From: an uncultured Naasia sp.
GTDB lineage: Bacteria > Actinomycetota > Actinomycetes > Actinomycetales > Microbacteriaceae
Assembly (NCBI GenBank): GCA_913778905.1
Contig: CAJYYA010000010.1
Location: 186,001 to 250,000 of the forward strand
Direction of reading: 5' to 3'
DNA: 64,000 nt
Position numbers and translations under genes: made by a program. The notes beneath the pieces are model-generated. The model searched no databases. It worked only from the letters and a program-made list of their open reading frames with translations, and was not told the origin of the DNA. Shown here in pieces: positions 24,471 through 34,200 of the stretch (within the stretch, counting starts at the first letter, position 1; each line of letters begins with the position of its first letter).

Positions 24471-25001
24471 TCAGCGCGTCGTCGTCCAGTCGATGTTGAC
24501 GACCTGACCGATGTAGAGGGTCTGGCCCAGATCGGGGATGGACGGGTTCATCCTCAGCAGTTGCTGCTGGGGGAGGTCGAAGCGCTGCGCGATGTCGAAG
24601 AACGAATCGCCCGAGACCACGGTGTAGGTCGACAGGTCGCCGGCGTCGTTCGTGGTCGGCGACCCCTGTGCTCCGTCGCGCGCGCCGAGATCCACCGCGG
24701 GTCCCTCCTCGATCTTCACCGCCGGCGCGTTCGGCTCGATCGGCGCCTGCTCGACGTTCGTGCCGGTGTTGGGCGGACGGGTGACGGACGGCGCGGGGGT
24801 GGGCGTGACGAAGACCGTCGCTGCGGGCTCGGGGGTGGCGGTGACGAAGACGGTCGCCTGGAGTGCGGGTGTGCAGCCCGCGAGCGCTGAGCTTCCGAGT
24901 ATCGCGCTGACGAGGAGCGCGGTCCGGAGAAGAGATGAAGAGCCGGACGGCCTTTCGGACGTCCGGCGTATCGGAGAGCGGAGGCGTCGCAGGTGGGGCA
25001 T
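24471..25001 (-). CDS. LysM-domain lipoprotein
   Basis: 176 residues. After an Arg-rich n-region (1-22) and a hydrophobic stretch comes the lipobox LAGC at about residues 40-43. A Thr/Pro/Val-rich linker with VFVTATPEPAATVFVTPTP follows, then a single LysM domain at the C-terminus (TYTVVSGDSFFDIAQRFDLP through PDLGQTLYIGQVVNI), which binds N-acetylglucosamine polymers. The protein should sit on the outer membrane face and touch peptidoglycan; no catalytic domain is present. Confidence 0.85.
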   Translation of the reverse strand: MPHLRRLRSPIRRTSERPSGSSSLLRTALLVSAILGSSALAGCTPALQATVFVTATPEPAATVFVTPTPAPSVTRPPNTGTNVEQAPIEPNAPAVKIEEGPAVDLGARDGAQGSPTTNDAGDLSTYTVVSGDSFFDIAQRFDLPQQQLLRMNPSIPDLGQTLYIGQVVNIDWTTTR

Positions 25002-25204
25002 GTCGCGTGGGAGCCTTCCGCGTTCGCAGGGCCCTCGACGGCCACCGATGGGCCGAGCCTAGTCAGCCGCGCCCGCGCTGCACAGTGGCGGGTGCGCTCC
25101 GGGTGCCCTCCTCGTCTCCTCCTCGGACGGCCGGATCGACACGATCGAGGACGCGGTTGTGGAGGGCGGGTTGCGCCTGTCGTCGAGCCTGAGACCTTCG
25201 CCGG

Positions 25205-25615
25205 ATGACTCCGCGAATCGACACCGCCCCGCTCATCACCGACTCCGACATCGAGATCCGACTGCGGAACCAGCTGACCTCGGCTCTCCAGTACAGGTTC
25301 TGGATCGTCCTGCTCGACGAGTGCCATCGTCAGCTACCGACCCTCATACCGGTCGATGGGATCCCGCCCACTCCCGACCCGGGCGACGGGGCGCGGCTCG
25401 CCCCGATGCTCGACTGGCTCGTCGACGCGCACGCCGCGGCCAGGGTCGTGATCGTGCTGGAGCGGCCGGGACCGCCCGAAGCGGAAGCGGAGGACATCGA
25501 GTGGGTGCGCTGCCTGCGACGCGCCGCGAGCCTCGCCGAGGTGCCCGTCCGGGGCGCCCTGCTGCTCCACGGCGACGGGATCCGCTGGCTCGCGCCGGAC
25601 GAATGGATCGCGTGA
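25205..25615 (+). CDS. Hypothetical protein, 136 residues
   Basis: ATG 25205 opens a soluble protein with an alternating hydrophobic/charged pattern: IEIRLRNQLTSALQYRFWIV, LLDECHRQLPTLIPVDGIPP, LAPMLDWLVDAHAAARVVIV, GALLLHGDGIRWLAPDEW. The regular helices and strands and good codon use support a folded protein, but no motif allows a function to be named. Converges on the MFS gene with 29 bp between stops. Confidence 0.55.
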   Translation: MTPRIDTAPLITDSDIEIRLRNQLTSALQYRFWIVLLDECHRQLPTLIPVDGIPPTPDPGDGARLAPMLDWLVDAHAAARVVIVLERPGPPEAEAEDIEWVRCLRRAASLAEVPVRGALLLHGDGIRWLAPDEWIA

Positions 25616-25644
25616 CCGCGCCACGATCGGCTCGGCCGAGCGCG

Positions 25645-27015
25645 TCAGTCGGTGGGCACCGCGACCGGACGGGCCCGGTTGCTGATGCCGACCGCCGAGA
25701 CCGCGGCGGCGATGAACAGCAGGACCGTGCCGGTCACGGCGACACGGTGGAACCCGTCGAAATCGAGTGCGCCCCCCACCAGCGCGCCGAGGAAGGCGAC
25801 GGCGACGAGGCCGGCGACGCGAGAGACGGCGTTGTTGACGGCCGACGCGATGCCGCTCTGACCCGAGCTCACGGCCCCCAGGACGGCGGCCGTCAGGGGG
25901 GCGACCGTCATGGTGAGGCCGAGCCCCAAGAGGAGCAGCCCCGGCAGCATCTGGGTCCAGAAGTCGAACGGCTCACGGGTGAAGAGCAGCCAGAGAGCGC
26001 CGAGGCCCGCCACGGCGGGTCCGACGGCCATGAACCAGCGGGGACCGAAGCGGCCCGCCAGCGTCCCGAAGGTCCCGGAGAGGAGCAGCGGGATGATCGC
26101 CTGGGGCAGGCTGGCGAGGCCCGCCTGGAGCGGGGTGGCGCCGACCACGCGTTGCAGGAAGAGGGTCACCGCGAGCGGCGTCAACGAGATCGAGGCGTAG
26201 ACGAAAGCCGTGGCGATGTTGCCGACCGCGAAGTTCCGGACCGAGAAGAGCGCGAGCGGGAGCATCGGACTCGCGGTCCGACGCTCCCAGGCGAGGAACG
26301 CGGCGAAGACGATCACCCCGCCGAGGAGCGCTGTCAGAACAGCCGGGTCGTCCCACCCGAGGCGCTGATGCTCGATGAGCGCGAAGACCGGGGCTGCGAG
26401 GCCCACCGACCCGAGGACCGCACCGACGACGTCGATCCGCGGTTTCTCGCCGGAGGGGACGGCCCTGTCGCCGAGACGGGCGAGGAGGAACAGCGTGAGC
26501 GCGATGGGCGCGACGTTGATGCCGAAGATCCACCGCCACCCGAAAAATTCGACGAGGGTGCCGCCGAAGACAGGGCCCGCGATGAAGGCCACGCCCGTCC
26601 ATCCCGTCCAGACACCGATCGCGCGGGCTCGCAGCGCGCCGTCGAAGTTCGCGGTGATGATCGCCAACGAGCTGGGGACGAGGAGTGCTCCGCCGACGCC
26701 CTGCAGGACCCGAGCCGCGATGAGGAATCCTGAGGTCGGCGCGAGAGCGCACAGTACCGACGCGAGTCCGAAGAGGAGCAGGCCTGCCGCGAGCACCCGG
26801 CTGCGTCCGAACAGATCCGAGAACGAGCCGGCGACGAGGATGAGCGCCGAGAGGCTCAGCAGATAGCCGTCGAGCACCCACTGCTCGGTGACGAGACCGC
26901 CGCCCACCTCGTTGGACATGGCGGGCAGGGCGACGTTGACGATCGAGCCGTCGAGGAAGGGGACGAAGGACGCGAGGATCGCGATGAGGAGAACCAGCTT
27001 CTGCCGCTTGTCCAC
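25645..27015 (-). CDS. MFS drug transporter of the DHA2 (EmrB/QacA-like) family
   Basis: 456 residues from GTG 27015, which has GAGGAGA seven bases upstream; the frame extends to 27078 without support. About 14 hydrophobic helices are visible. Motif A lies in the loop after helix 2 (GSFSDLFGRSRVLAAGLLLF), helix 1 carries LDGSIVNVALPAM, and motif C is the glycine-rich WTGVAFIAGPVFGGTLVEF. The family exports cationic drugs and other hydrophobic compounds by proton antiport. No regulator gene is adjacent, so the substrate is open. Confidence 0.88.
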   Translation of the reverse strand: MDKRQKLVLLIAILASFVPFLDGSIVNVALPAMSNEVGGGLVTEQWVLDGYLLSLSALILVAGSFSDLFGRSRVLAAGLLLFGLASVLCALAPTSGFLIAARVLQGVGGALLVPSSLAIITANFDGALRARAIGVWTGWTGVAFIAGPVFGGTLVEFFGWRWIFGINVAPIALTLFLLARLGDRAVPSGEKPRIDVVGAVLGSVGLAAPVFALIEHQRLGWDDPAVLTALLGGVIVFAAFLAWERRTASPMLPLALFSVRNFAVGNIATAFVYASISLTPLAVTLFLQRVVGATPLQAGLASLPQAIIPLLLSGTFGTLAGRFGPRWFMAVGPAVAGLGALWLLFTREPFDFWTQMLPGLLLLGLGLTMTVAPLTAAVLGAVSSGQSGIASAVNNAVSRVAGLVAVAFLGALVGGALDFDGFHRVAVTGTVLLFIAAAVSAVGISNRARPVAVPTD

Positions 27016-27120
27016 GCGTCTCCTCGTCTCAGCACCCGGCGATCGCATCGGGCACCGGCGGAGCCTACCCGCCGCCATCCCGCGCGGGCTGAACAGAGGC
27101 CCTCGGAGCCGGCGTTCGGG

Positions 27121-27190
27121 GGCCTCGATACGCTCCGCTACTCGGCCGGTCTCGGTACGGGGCGCTCCGCGGCCCCTACTCGACCACCGG
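27121..27190. repeat. REP-like intergenic repeat
   Basis: The stretch contains CTCGATACGCTCCGCTACTC followed by a second, diverged unit beginning CTCGGTAC and ending CTACTCGACCACCGG. This CTCGATACGCTCCGCTACTCG text is typical of dispersed intergenic repeats in Microbacteriaceae. It is different from the TTTCGCTxCGCTC family at 12487 and 57418. Confidence 0.6.
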
Positions 27191-27218
27191 AGTCCCGACT
27201 GTAGGGGAGGATCGAGGG

Positions 27219-29714
27219 ATGAACCCCGCGAGCCGCATGTCGACCGACGGAGGTCCCGACGAGGACTACGAAGCCTTCCTCGAGTGGGCGGGGGACGCAG
27301 GCTACTCGCTCTATCCGGCGCAGGACGAAGCCGTCCTGGAACTCGCTACCGGCGCCAACGTGATCCTCGCCACCCCGACGGGCAGTGGGAAGTCGCTCGT
27401 GGCGGTCGCCGCCCACGCCATGGCCCTCGCGCACGGCAAGCGCAGTTATTACACGGCGCCCATCAAAGCCCTGGTGAGTGAGAAGTTCTTCGCCCTCGTC
27501 GACCTCTTCGGCGCCGAGAACGTCGGGATGGTGACCGGTGACTCATCGGTCAATCCGGGAGCACCGATCATCTGCTGCACCGCCGAGATCCTGGCCAACA
27601 TCGCGCTGCGCCGCGGTGCCGACGCGGACGTCGACCAGGTGGTAATGGACGAGTTCCACTTCTATGCCGACCCCGATCGCGGCTGGGCATGGCAGGTCCC
27701 GCTGCTCACGCTGCCCCGGGTCCAGTTCCTCCTCATGTCGGCGACGCTCGGCGACATGGACGCCATCGCCGCGGATCTCAGCCGGCGCACCGGCCGCGAG
27801 ACGGCGCGGGTCACGGGTGTCGACCGGCCGATCCCGCTGCACCACTACTACGTGACGACGCCCGTGCAGGAGACGGTCGAGGAACTCCTCGACACCGACC
27901 AGGCGCCCGTCTACATCGTCCACTTCTCGCAGGCGCAGGCCATGGAGCGCGCGCAGGCGCTATCGAGCATCAAGGTGGTCGACCGCGCCGCTCGAGACCG
28001 CATCGCCGAGGAGATCGGCGGCTTCCGATTCACCACAGGCTTCGGTAAGACCCTCAGCCGCCTCATCCGCGCCGGCATCGGCGTGCATCACGCCGGCATG
28101 CTGCCGAAATATCGCCGGCTCGTCGAGCAACTCGCTCAACGCGGGCTGCTCCGCGTCATCTGCGGTACCGACACCCTCGGCGTCGGCATCAACGTGCCCA
28201 TCCGCAGCGTGTTGCTGACGGCGCTCACCAAGTACGACGGCACGCGCATGCGACAACTCAGCGCGCGCGAGTTCCACCAGATCGCCGGACGCGCGGGCCG
28301 GGCCGGGTACGACACGGCGGGCACCGTGCTCGTGCAGGCTCCCGAACACGAGATCGAGAATCAGAAGGCGATCGAGAAAGCCGGCGACGACCCGAAGAAG
28401 CGGCGCAAGATCATCCGCAAGAAGGCGCCCGACGGGTTCGTGTCCTGGGGGGAGCCGAGCTTCGCCAAGCTGGTCGCGGCCGACCCCGAGCCGCTGACCA
28501 GCCGGATGCACCTGACGGCGGCGATGATGGTCAATCTCATCGCGCAGGGAGGCGACGTCTTCGGCAACGTCCGGGCGATCGTCTTCGACAACCACGAGTC
28601 GCGCGCCCGCCAGTACGAGTTGGCGCGTCGCGCACTCGCGATCTTCCGCACGCTCGTCGCGGCGCAGGTCGTGGAGGCCGACGAGCAGGGCATCCGACTG
28701 ACGGTCGATCTGGACCCGAACTTCGCACTCAACCAGCCGCTGTCGCCGTTCGCGCTCGCGGCGCTCGACCTGCTCGATCGCGAGGCGCCGACGTACCCGC
28801 TCGACGTCGTCAGCGTCATCGAGGCGACACTCGACGATCCGCGCGCCATCCTGTCGCAGCAGCAGTTCATCGCGCGAGGCGAAGCCGTCGCCGCCATGAA
28901 GGCCGAGGGCATCGAATACGAGCAGCGCATGGAACTGCTCGAGGAGATCACCCACCCCCAGCCGCTCGCCGAGCTCCTCGGTCAGGCTTTCGACACGTTC
29001 GCCGGAAGCCAGCCGTGGGTTCGCGACTTCGAACTGCACCCCAAGTCCGTCGTCCGCGACATGTTCGAGCGCGCCATGTCGTTCGGCGAGTTCGTGTCGT
29101 TCTATTCGCTCGGCCGGAGCGAAGGTTTGGTGCTGCGATACCTCTCGGATGCATTCCGCGCGATCCGGCAGACCGTGCCGCCCGAACTCAAAGACGAGGG
29201 CTTGCTCGATCTCATCGAGTGGCTCGGGGAACTCGTGCGTCAGGTCGACTCGAGCCTCGTCGACGAATGGGAGCAGCTCGTGTCGCCCGCCGACGATCCC
29301 GAGGCCCCCGTCGTCCCACCGGCCCCGCCGAGCGTCTTCACGAACCGACGTGCACTCGCGGTGCTGTTGCGGAACGAGATGTTCCGTCGCGTTCAGCTCA
29401 TGGCTCGCGAGGATGTGGACGCTCTCGTCGCCCTCGACGGTCCGGGCGGGCTGACGGGCGACCGCTGGGACGACCTTCTCGACGCCTACTTCGCCGAGCA
29501 CGACAGCATCGGTATCGACGCGGACGCCCGCAACCCGGCGCTGCTGCACATCGACGAGAGCCCCGAAGGCGGTCCCGGGTTCTGGCGCCTGTCTCAGACG
29601 ATCGCCGATCCGGCGGGCGATCACGACTGGCGCCTCATCGTCGACCTCGACGTCGCGGGGACGGAGGAGGCCGGCGCACCCGTGGTCCGGACAGTCGACC
29701 TCAGGCGCCTCTGA
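27219..29714 (+). CDS. Ski2/Mtr4-like DExH helicase with DUF3516 C-terminal domain
   Basis: 831 residues from ATG 27219, with AGGGGAGG upstream. SF2 motifs: Walker A ATPTGSGKSLV (51-61), DEFHFY as motif II, LMSATLGDMDAIAADL as motif III, VGINVPIRSVLL and FHQIAGRAGRAGYD as motifs V and VI. The long C-terminal part (after about residue 400, from KKRRKIIRKKAPDGF) corresponds to the actinobacterial DUF3516 extension. Related proteins act as RNA or DNA helicases; whether this one handles RNA is not shown. It converges on a 41-residue gene across a bidirectional hairpin. Confidence 0.88.
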   Translation: MNPASRMSTDGGPDEDYEAFLEWAGDAGYSLYPAQDEAVLELATGANVILATPTGSGKSLVAVAAHAMALAHGKRSYYTAPIKALVSEKFFALVDLFGAENVGMVTGDSSVNPGAPIICCTAEILANIALRRGADADVDQVVMDEFHFYADPDRGWAWQVPLLTLPRVQFLLMSATLGDMDAIAADLSRRTGRETARVTGVDRPIPLHHYYVTTPVQETVEELLDTDQAPVYIVHFSQAQAMERAQALSSIKVVDRAARDRIAEEIGGFRFTTGFGKTLSRLIRAGIGVHHAGMLPKYRRLVEQLAQRGLLRVICGTDTLGVGINVPIRSVLLTALTKYDGTRMRQLSAREFHQIAGRAGRAGYDTAGTVLVQAPEHEIENQKAIEKAGDDPKKRRKIIRKKAPDGFVSWGEPSFAKLVAADPEPLTSRMHLTAAMMVNLIAQGGDVFGNVRAIVFDNHESRARQYELARRALAIFRTLVAAQVVEADEQGIRLTVDLDPNFALNQPLSPFALAALDLLDREAPTYPLDVVSVIEATLDDPRAILSQQQFIARGEAVAAMKAEGIEYEQRMELLEEITHPQPLAELLGQAFDTFAGSQPWVRDFELHPKSVVRDMFERAMSFGEFVSFYSLGRSEGLVLRYLSDAFRAIRQTVPPELKDEGLLDLIEWLGELVRQVDSSLVDEWEQLVSPADDPEAPVVPPAPPSVFTNRRALAVLLRNEMFRRVQLMAREDVDALVALDGPGGLTGDRWDDLLDAYFAEHDSIGIDADARNPALLHIDESPEGGPGFWRLSQTIADPAGDHDWRLIVDLDVAGTEEAGAPVVRTVDLRRL

Positions 29715-29736
29715 GACGCGCGCCGGTCGGATGCGA

Positions 29737-29769
29737 CGAGCCCGGCCCTCGGTAGAGGAGCCGGGCTCG
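29737..29769. terminator. Bidirectional terminator hairpin
   Basis: CGAGCCCGGC at 29737-29746 pairs with GCCGGGCTCG at 29760-29769 across a 13-base loop. It lies between the stop of the plus-strand helicase (29714) and the stop of the minus-strand small gene (29792), so it can serve both. Confidence 0.7.
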
Positions 29770-29791
29770 TGGAAGGGTCGATCAGAGGCGG

Positions 29792-29917
29792 TCAGCCTTC
29801 GGCCTGAGAGGGCTTCCCCTCCGCGGGAATGACCTCGTGCGTCTCGCTCTGCGACTGGTCCTCGCCCTCGGCCTGAGACGGCTTGGCGGTCTGGGGGGTC
29901 GATTCGTTCTCGGTCAT
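29792..29917 (-). CDS. 41-residue acidic protein with repeated KPSQAEG motif
   Basis: ATG 29917 is preceded by GAAGGAG at normal spacing, and the frame ends in TGA at 29792-29794. The sequence (start MTENESTPQTAKPSQAEGED) contains KPSQAEG twice, the second copy forming the C-terminus, and no hydrophobic residues to speak of. The ribosome site, terminator behind it and codon use support a real gene. Function unknown; probably disordered. Confidence 0.55.
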   Translation of the reverse strand: MTENESTPQTAKPSQAEGEDQSQSETHEVIPAEGKPSQAEG

Positions 29918-29952
29918 GGCTTCTCCTTCGTCGAGTGTTCAGGTGAGAGGGC

Positions 29953-30192
29953 TCAGAGGCCGTCGGGGGTCTGAGACGTCGGTGTGGGCTCGGGGCTCGC
30001 CTCGAACTCCGACCAGGCCCGCTCGTAGTGCTCCCGGTCCTCGGCAGTTCCCGTCTCGAAGTAGCCGTCGAAGATGGCCTTGCCGCCCGAGTCGGGGAAG
30101 TCTCCGGCTTCGCGGACCCGCTGTGCGAGGGCGCCGGTCGAATCGTCACGGTCAGCCTGATCGTGCAGCCAGGCGGGGAAGGTCTGCGTCAT
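29953..30192 (-). CDS. YozE-like SAM-fold small protein, 79 residues
   Basis: The sequence begins TQTFPAWLHDQADRDDSTGA and continues through FPDSGGKAIFDGYFETG to REHYERAWSEFEA. This pattern (FxxWL...RDD..G.LA......FP......I..Y.E......Y..AW..F) resembles the small YozE/DUF1250 SAM-like fold found in Firmicutes and Actinobacteria. Function of the family is unknown. It lies upstream of the 41-residue gene on the same strand, 35 bp apart. From here to 30448 no gene is visible. Confidence 0.6.
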   Translation of the reverse strand: MTQTFPAWLHDQADRDDSTGALAQRVREAGDFPDSGGKAIFDGYFETGTAEDREHYERAWSEFEASPEPTPTSQTPDGL

Positions 30193-30448
30193 GGTGCCTC
30201 CTTGAAGAGCTGGTCAACGCGTCGCCACCTGGGTTTCAAGCACCGACTCGACCACTGAACGCCCGGGCGGGAGCCGGTGCAAGCCGAGGGGCCGCTCTCC
30301 AGAGGACGTGAAGCCGAGGCGAAGGGACCTCCCAGCTGCGAAGCGCCCGCCCGACGGCGACGGGCTCGGCCCCAGGTGGGGTCGGGAATTCACCTTCGCC
30401 CTCTAACGTGGGAGATGATCACGTCACACTCTCAGGAGCAGAACCCTC

Positions 30449-31201
30449 ATGGCCAAGACGGACAAGTCCCGCTCGCCCAAGAAGGGCGCGGGCCACGACG
30501 CTCGCGCAGAGGGGACGGTACGAAACGCCGGCTCCATCGAGGAGATCGTCGAGGCGGTCAACGCCGCCGCTCGCGCGCAGACCGAAGCCGAGATCGTCGC
30601 GAAGAAGGCCGCCGCCAAGGCGGCTGCGAAGCAGGACGCCCTCGTCGAGCTGACGGCTGCGGCAGCGGCAGCGGCCCTGCGGGCCAAGCGTTCGGCGAAG
30701 GAGTTGGACATCGCTCGATCGGCGGCCAAGGTCGCTGCGCGGGATGCGAAGAAGGCTGCCGAGAAGCTCGAGAAGGCGACGTCGAAGAAGAAGTCCGCCC
30801 GGAAGGCTGCGTCGAAGCTCGCAGAGAAGACCCGCGCGGCTCGCGAGCGCCTCGACGCGATGCCCACGTCCGATCGCGGGATGGTCGAGCTCGTACCGGA
30901 GCAGCCCGTCCGGACCACGGCCGACGTCGAGGCGAAGCCGTCCGCGTCCCTCATCGTCGACGGAACCGCGGAGTCCGGGCCGACCGACGGCGCTGACAGC
31001 GCCTCGACGGCGAGCGATCTCGGGGTCACAGCCGGCCCTGCGGCTTCGGAGGAGCCCGATGGCGAGGGGGAGCACGGCATGGTCTCCGACCAGACGACGG
31101 ACGAGGCCCGGTCGGCCGACTATCTGATCCTTTCCTACGGCCCCGGTCGTCACGCGCGCACGGACGACGACATCACCGCGTCGGGGGAGTCACCAGCCTG
31201 A
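30449..31201 (+). CDS. Ala/Lys-rich coiled-coil protein, unknown function
   Basis: 250 residues from ATG 30449, with AGGAG upstream. Residues about 30-135 are almost only Ala, Lys, Glu and Arg in heptad-like order (AKKAAAKAAAKQDALVELTA, ARDAKKAAEKLEKATSKKK), predicted as one long coiled coil and resembling Lys/Ala-rich tails of histone-like proteins, so nucleic-acid binding is possible. The last 100 residues are acidic and disordered. The 3' end overlaps the end of the convergent TM0106-type gene by 29 bp. Confidence 0.6.
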   Translation: MAKTDKSRSPKKGAGHDARAEGTVRNAGSIEEIVEAVNAAARAQTEAEIVAKKAAAKAAAKQDALVELTAAAAAAALRAKRSAKELDIARSAAKVAARDAKKAAEKLEKATSKKKSARKAASKLAEKTRAARERLDAMPTSDRGMVELVPEQPVRTTADVEAKPSASLIVDGTAESGPTDGADSASTASDLGVTAGPAASEEPDGEGEHGMVSDQTTDEARSADYLILSYGPGRHARTDDDITASGESPA

Positions 31202-34200
31202 GAAAGCCGGAGAGTTCCGCCACCCCCTCGGCGGTGTAGGGCAGGTACTCCTTCAGCCCGGGCGAGTGGACGATGTATGCCGCCCACTTCGCTCGGGAGA
31301 TGGCCACGTTCAGTCGGTTGCGCATGAGCAGGAACGAGAGCCCCCGAGCGGCCTCCGCGGGTGAGGAGGCGGTGAGCGAGACGATGGCGATCGCCGCCTC
31401 CTGACCCTGGAACTTGTCGACTGTGCCGACCCGGGTCGAGCCGAACCCCGCTCGATCGAGGGCGCCTCGGATCATCCCGACCTGGGCGTTGTACGGCGCG
31501 ACCACGATGATGTCCGACGGGAGTAGGGGGTCTCCGGATCGTCGGGCCGAGGGATCCGTCCACTCTCGACCCACATGTGCGCGGACGAGGTCGACGACGG
31601 CGGCCGCTTCCTCCGGCGACTCGGTCGAGTTGTCGGTATGGACGACCGGCACCGCGTGCAGGCCCGGGGCGGAGCCGGACAGTGAACGCTCGAGCGTGTC
31701 GGGCATCCGCGAGGTCAAGCGGCTCTCGTAGGACAGCGCCGAGACCGCGGCGCACAGCGACGGGTGCATGCGCCAGGTTTGCGAGAGGAAGTAGCCGAGT
31801 TCGGCCGGGAGCACATCGTGCCCGTCGGAGAGCCAGCCCAGCGCCGACGTGTCGATGGGCTCCGGGTGAAGGCCTTGGCTGACCTGCGGCAGTTGCTGCG
31901 GATCGCCGAGGAGCAGGAGGTTGCGCGCGCTGACCCCCACGGCGATGGTGTTCGCGAGGCTGAACTGCCCCGCCTCGTCGATCACGAGCAGGTCGAGCCC
32001 GAGACGCGCGACCTGCGACGGATTGGAGAAGTTCCAGGCGGTACCCCCGAGCACGAAACCGGAGGACCGGCGGGCGAGCTGGAACGGGAGGATGCCGCGG
32101 GACTCCTCGATGACCGTCCACGGCGGGTTCGTCGCATACCCGGCACCGGGCGGTCGCTTGCCGACCAGGTCGGCATCGACTCCCTCGTCGAGGACGCGGC
32201 GGAGGAGGTTCTCGACCACCTCGTGCGACTGCGCCACCACTCCGATGCGCCAGCCGTGCTCGCGGACGAGTGCGGCGATGACCTTGGCTCCGACGTAGGT
32301 CTTGCCGGATCCGGGCGGTCCCTGCACCGCGAGGTAGGACCGGTCGAGCTGCGACGCGGCGTGCACGATGGGACGCCAGTTGTCGGTCTCCGTCGGCTCG
32401 GGGAGGGTGGCCCCGCCGTGCAGACGGGGAGGTACTCGTCGGAGTAGGTCGAGCGCAGGATTCCGGGGAAGGAGGGGAAGGTCGCTCGCAAGCGCCTCTC
32501 CCCATTCCAGGATGGCGGCGCGTTGCTGAGGTGTCGCGATCGGGGCGGCCGGAGTGATGGCCACCGGGAGGGTGGACCAGGTGTCGCCGTCCACTCCGGC
32601 GCCCTCCTGCAGACGGATGACGGTCGTCGGCCCGTCGTTTCGCACCCCCAGCACCCGTGTCGAAGCGTGCTCTCCGCGATTGCCGGGCGGCACGGGAGCG
32701 CAGCGGGGCGGAAGCGGCTCCTCGTACATGACGAACGGGGTCGCTCCCGGATCGAGCCGGCTCCCGGGGGTCAGAGTGCCTCGGAGCTCGAGGACTCGAA
32801 CCTCCTGGCGACGCCCCTCGCTCGACCACGGCTCCACGACGGCGACGCCCTCGGGGATGAAGACGTCGCGCTGGTCGGCCCACTCCTCGATGGGGGTGAC
32901 CTCGCGGTTGAAGTGCTCCCACCAGAAGGTCTTGTCCTCGCGGCGATGGTATTCGATCGCCGCGGCGGCCAGCGCCAGCGCATTCTGATCCTGGCTCCGT
33001 TCGCGCGCGGGGATCCCTTCGACGGTCGAGAGCAGACGGGTCCGGGCGGCGTCCTCCGCGCGCTCGAGTCGTTCGTTCCGGGGCGTCGGCGGAACGAACT
33101 GGTCGCGGCGGGCCACGCCCTTCTCGTCGGCGCGAGCGAGCAGCCAGTCGCGCAGCCGGTGAGTCGAGACGCAGTCGTAGCGGTTGTAGTCGGCGATACC
33201 GGCGAGTAGATCGGCTGCTTCCGCGTCTCTTCCGGCGGACAGCAGCTCCGTGTACTCGACGTAGGCGGTGATCGAGGCGGCTGCGTTCGTGACGTCGCCG
33301 TGCCGGAGCTCGTCGCCCATGTAGAGCGGCTCGAGCTTCTTGAGGCTGTAGGAACGTTCCGAGATGCGGATCGACCGTTTGACGACGGGGTAGAGATCGA
33401 CGAGCACGTGCTCCCGGAGCAGTTCGTCGAGGATCTGCTCCCCGACTCCGTATCGTGCACACAACGATTGCAGGTGCGCACGCTCGTAGTCTGCGTAGTG
33501 GTAGATGTGAAGCCCGGGATAGCGCCTGCGACGCTCGGCCACGTAGTCGAGGAAGTCGATGAGCGCCTGCTTCTCCTGGGCGCGGTCGTGCGCCCAGAAC
33601 GCCCGGAAGTGCTCCGGCTCGCCGTCGTGGTCGACCACACCCCATAGGTAATCGAGGCCCCAGTCGCGCCCCGTCGCGTCGCTCCAGAGGGGATCGCCCT
33701 CGAAGTCGAAGAAGATGTCGCCCCGGTCGGGCGTGGGGAGAGCCCCGAGACCGGCACGGTCGTGAACGACGTAGTGCACGGGCCGGGTGCCGTCCTCCGC
33801 GACGGGAGGAGCGTCGACCTGCATTCGGGCCTGAGCGCGGAGGCGGTCGAGCGTCGCGGCGCCGATGCCGGAGACCGGGCCCGTCGAGACCGCGAGCTGG
33901 TCGATGGTGCGCACGCCGGCATCCGCGAGTCGGGCCCTCTGGGTGCCACGGAGACCGGCCACGAGCAGGACATCGCGCGTCGCCTCGACCTGGACCGCGC
34001 ACTCCGCGCATCGCCCGCATGCCGTGTACCCGGGGGCGCCCCACTCGATGGCGACCTCGTCGGCGAGGCGTTCGTCGATCATCTCCCTCAGCCGGCGGAA
34101 ACGGTCGGCGAAGACGGGCTCGATGTCGACGAGACGGTGGGTCGACCTCGACCGGTCGCCGAGGATGAGGTGGGCTTCTCCGCCGACCGGGATGTCGAGC

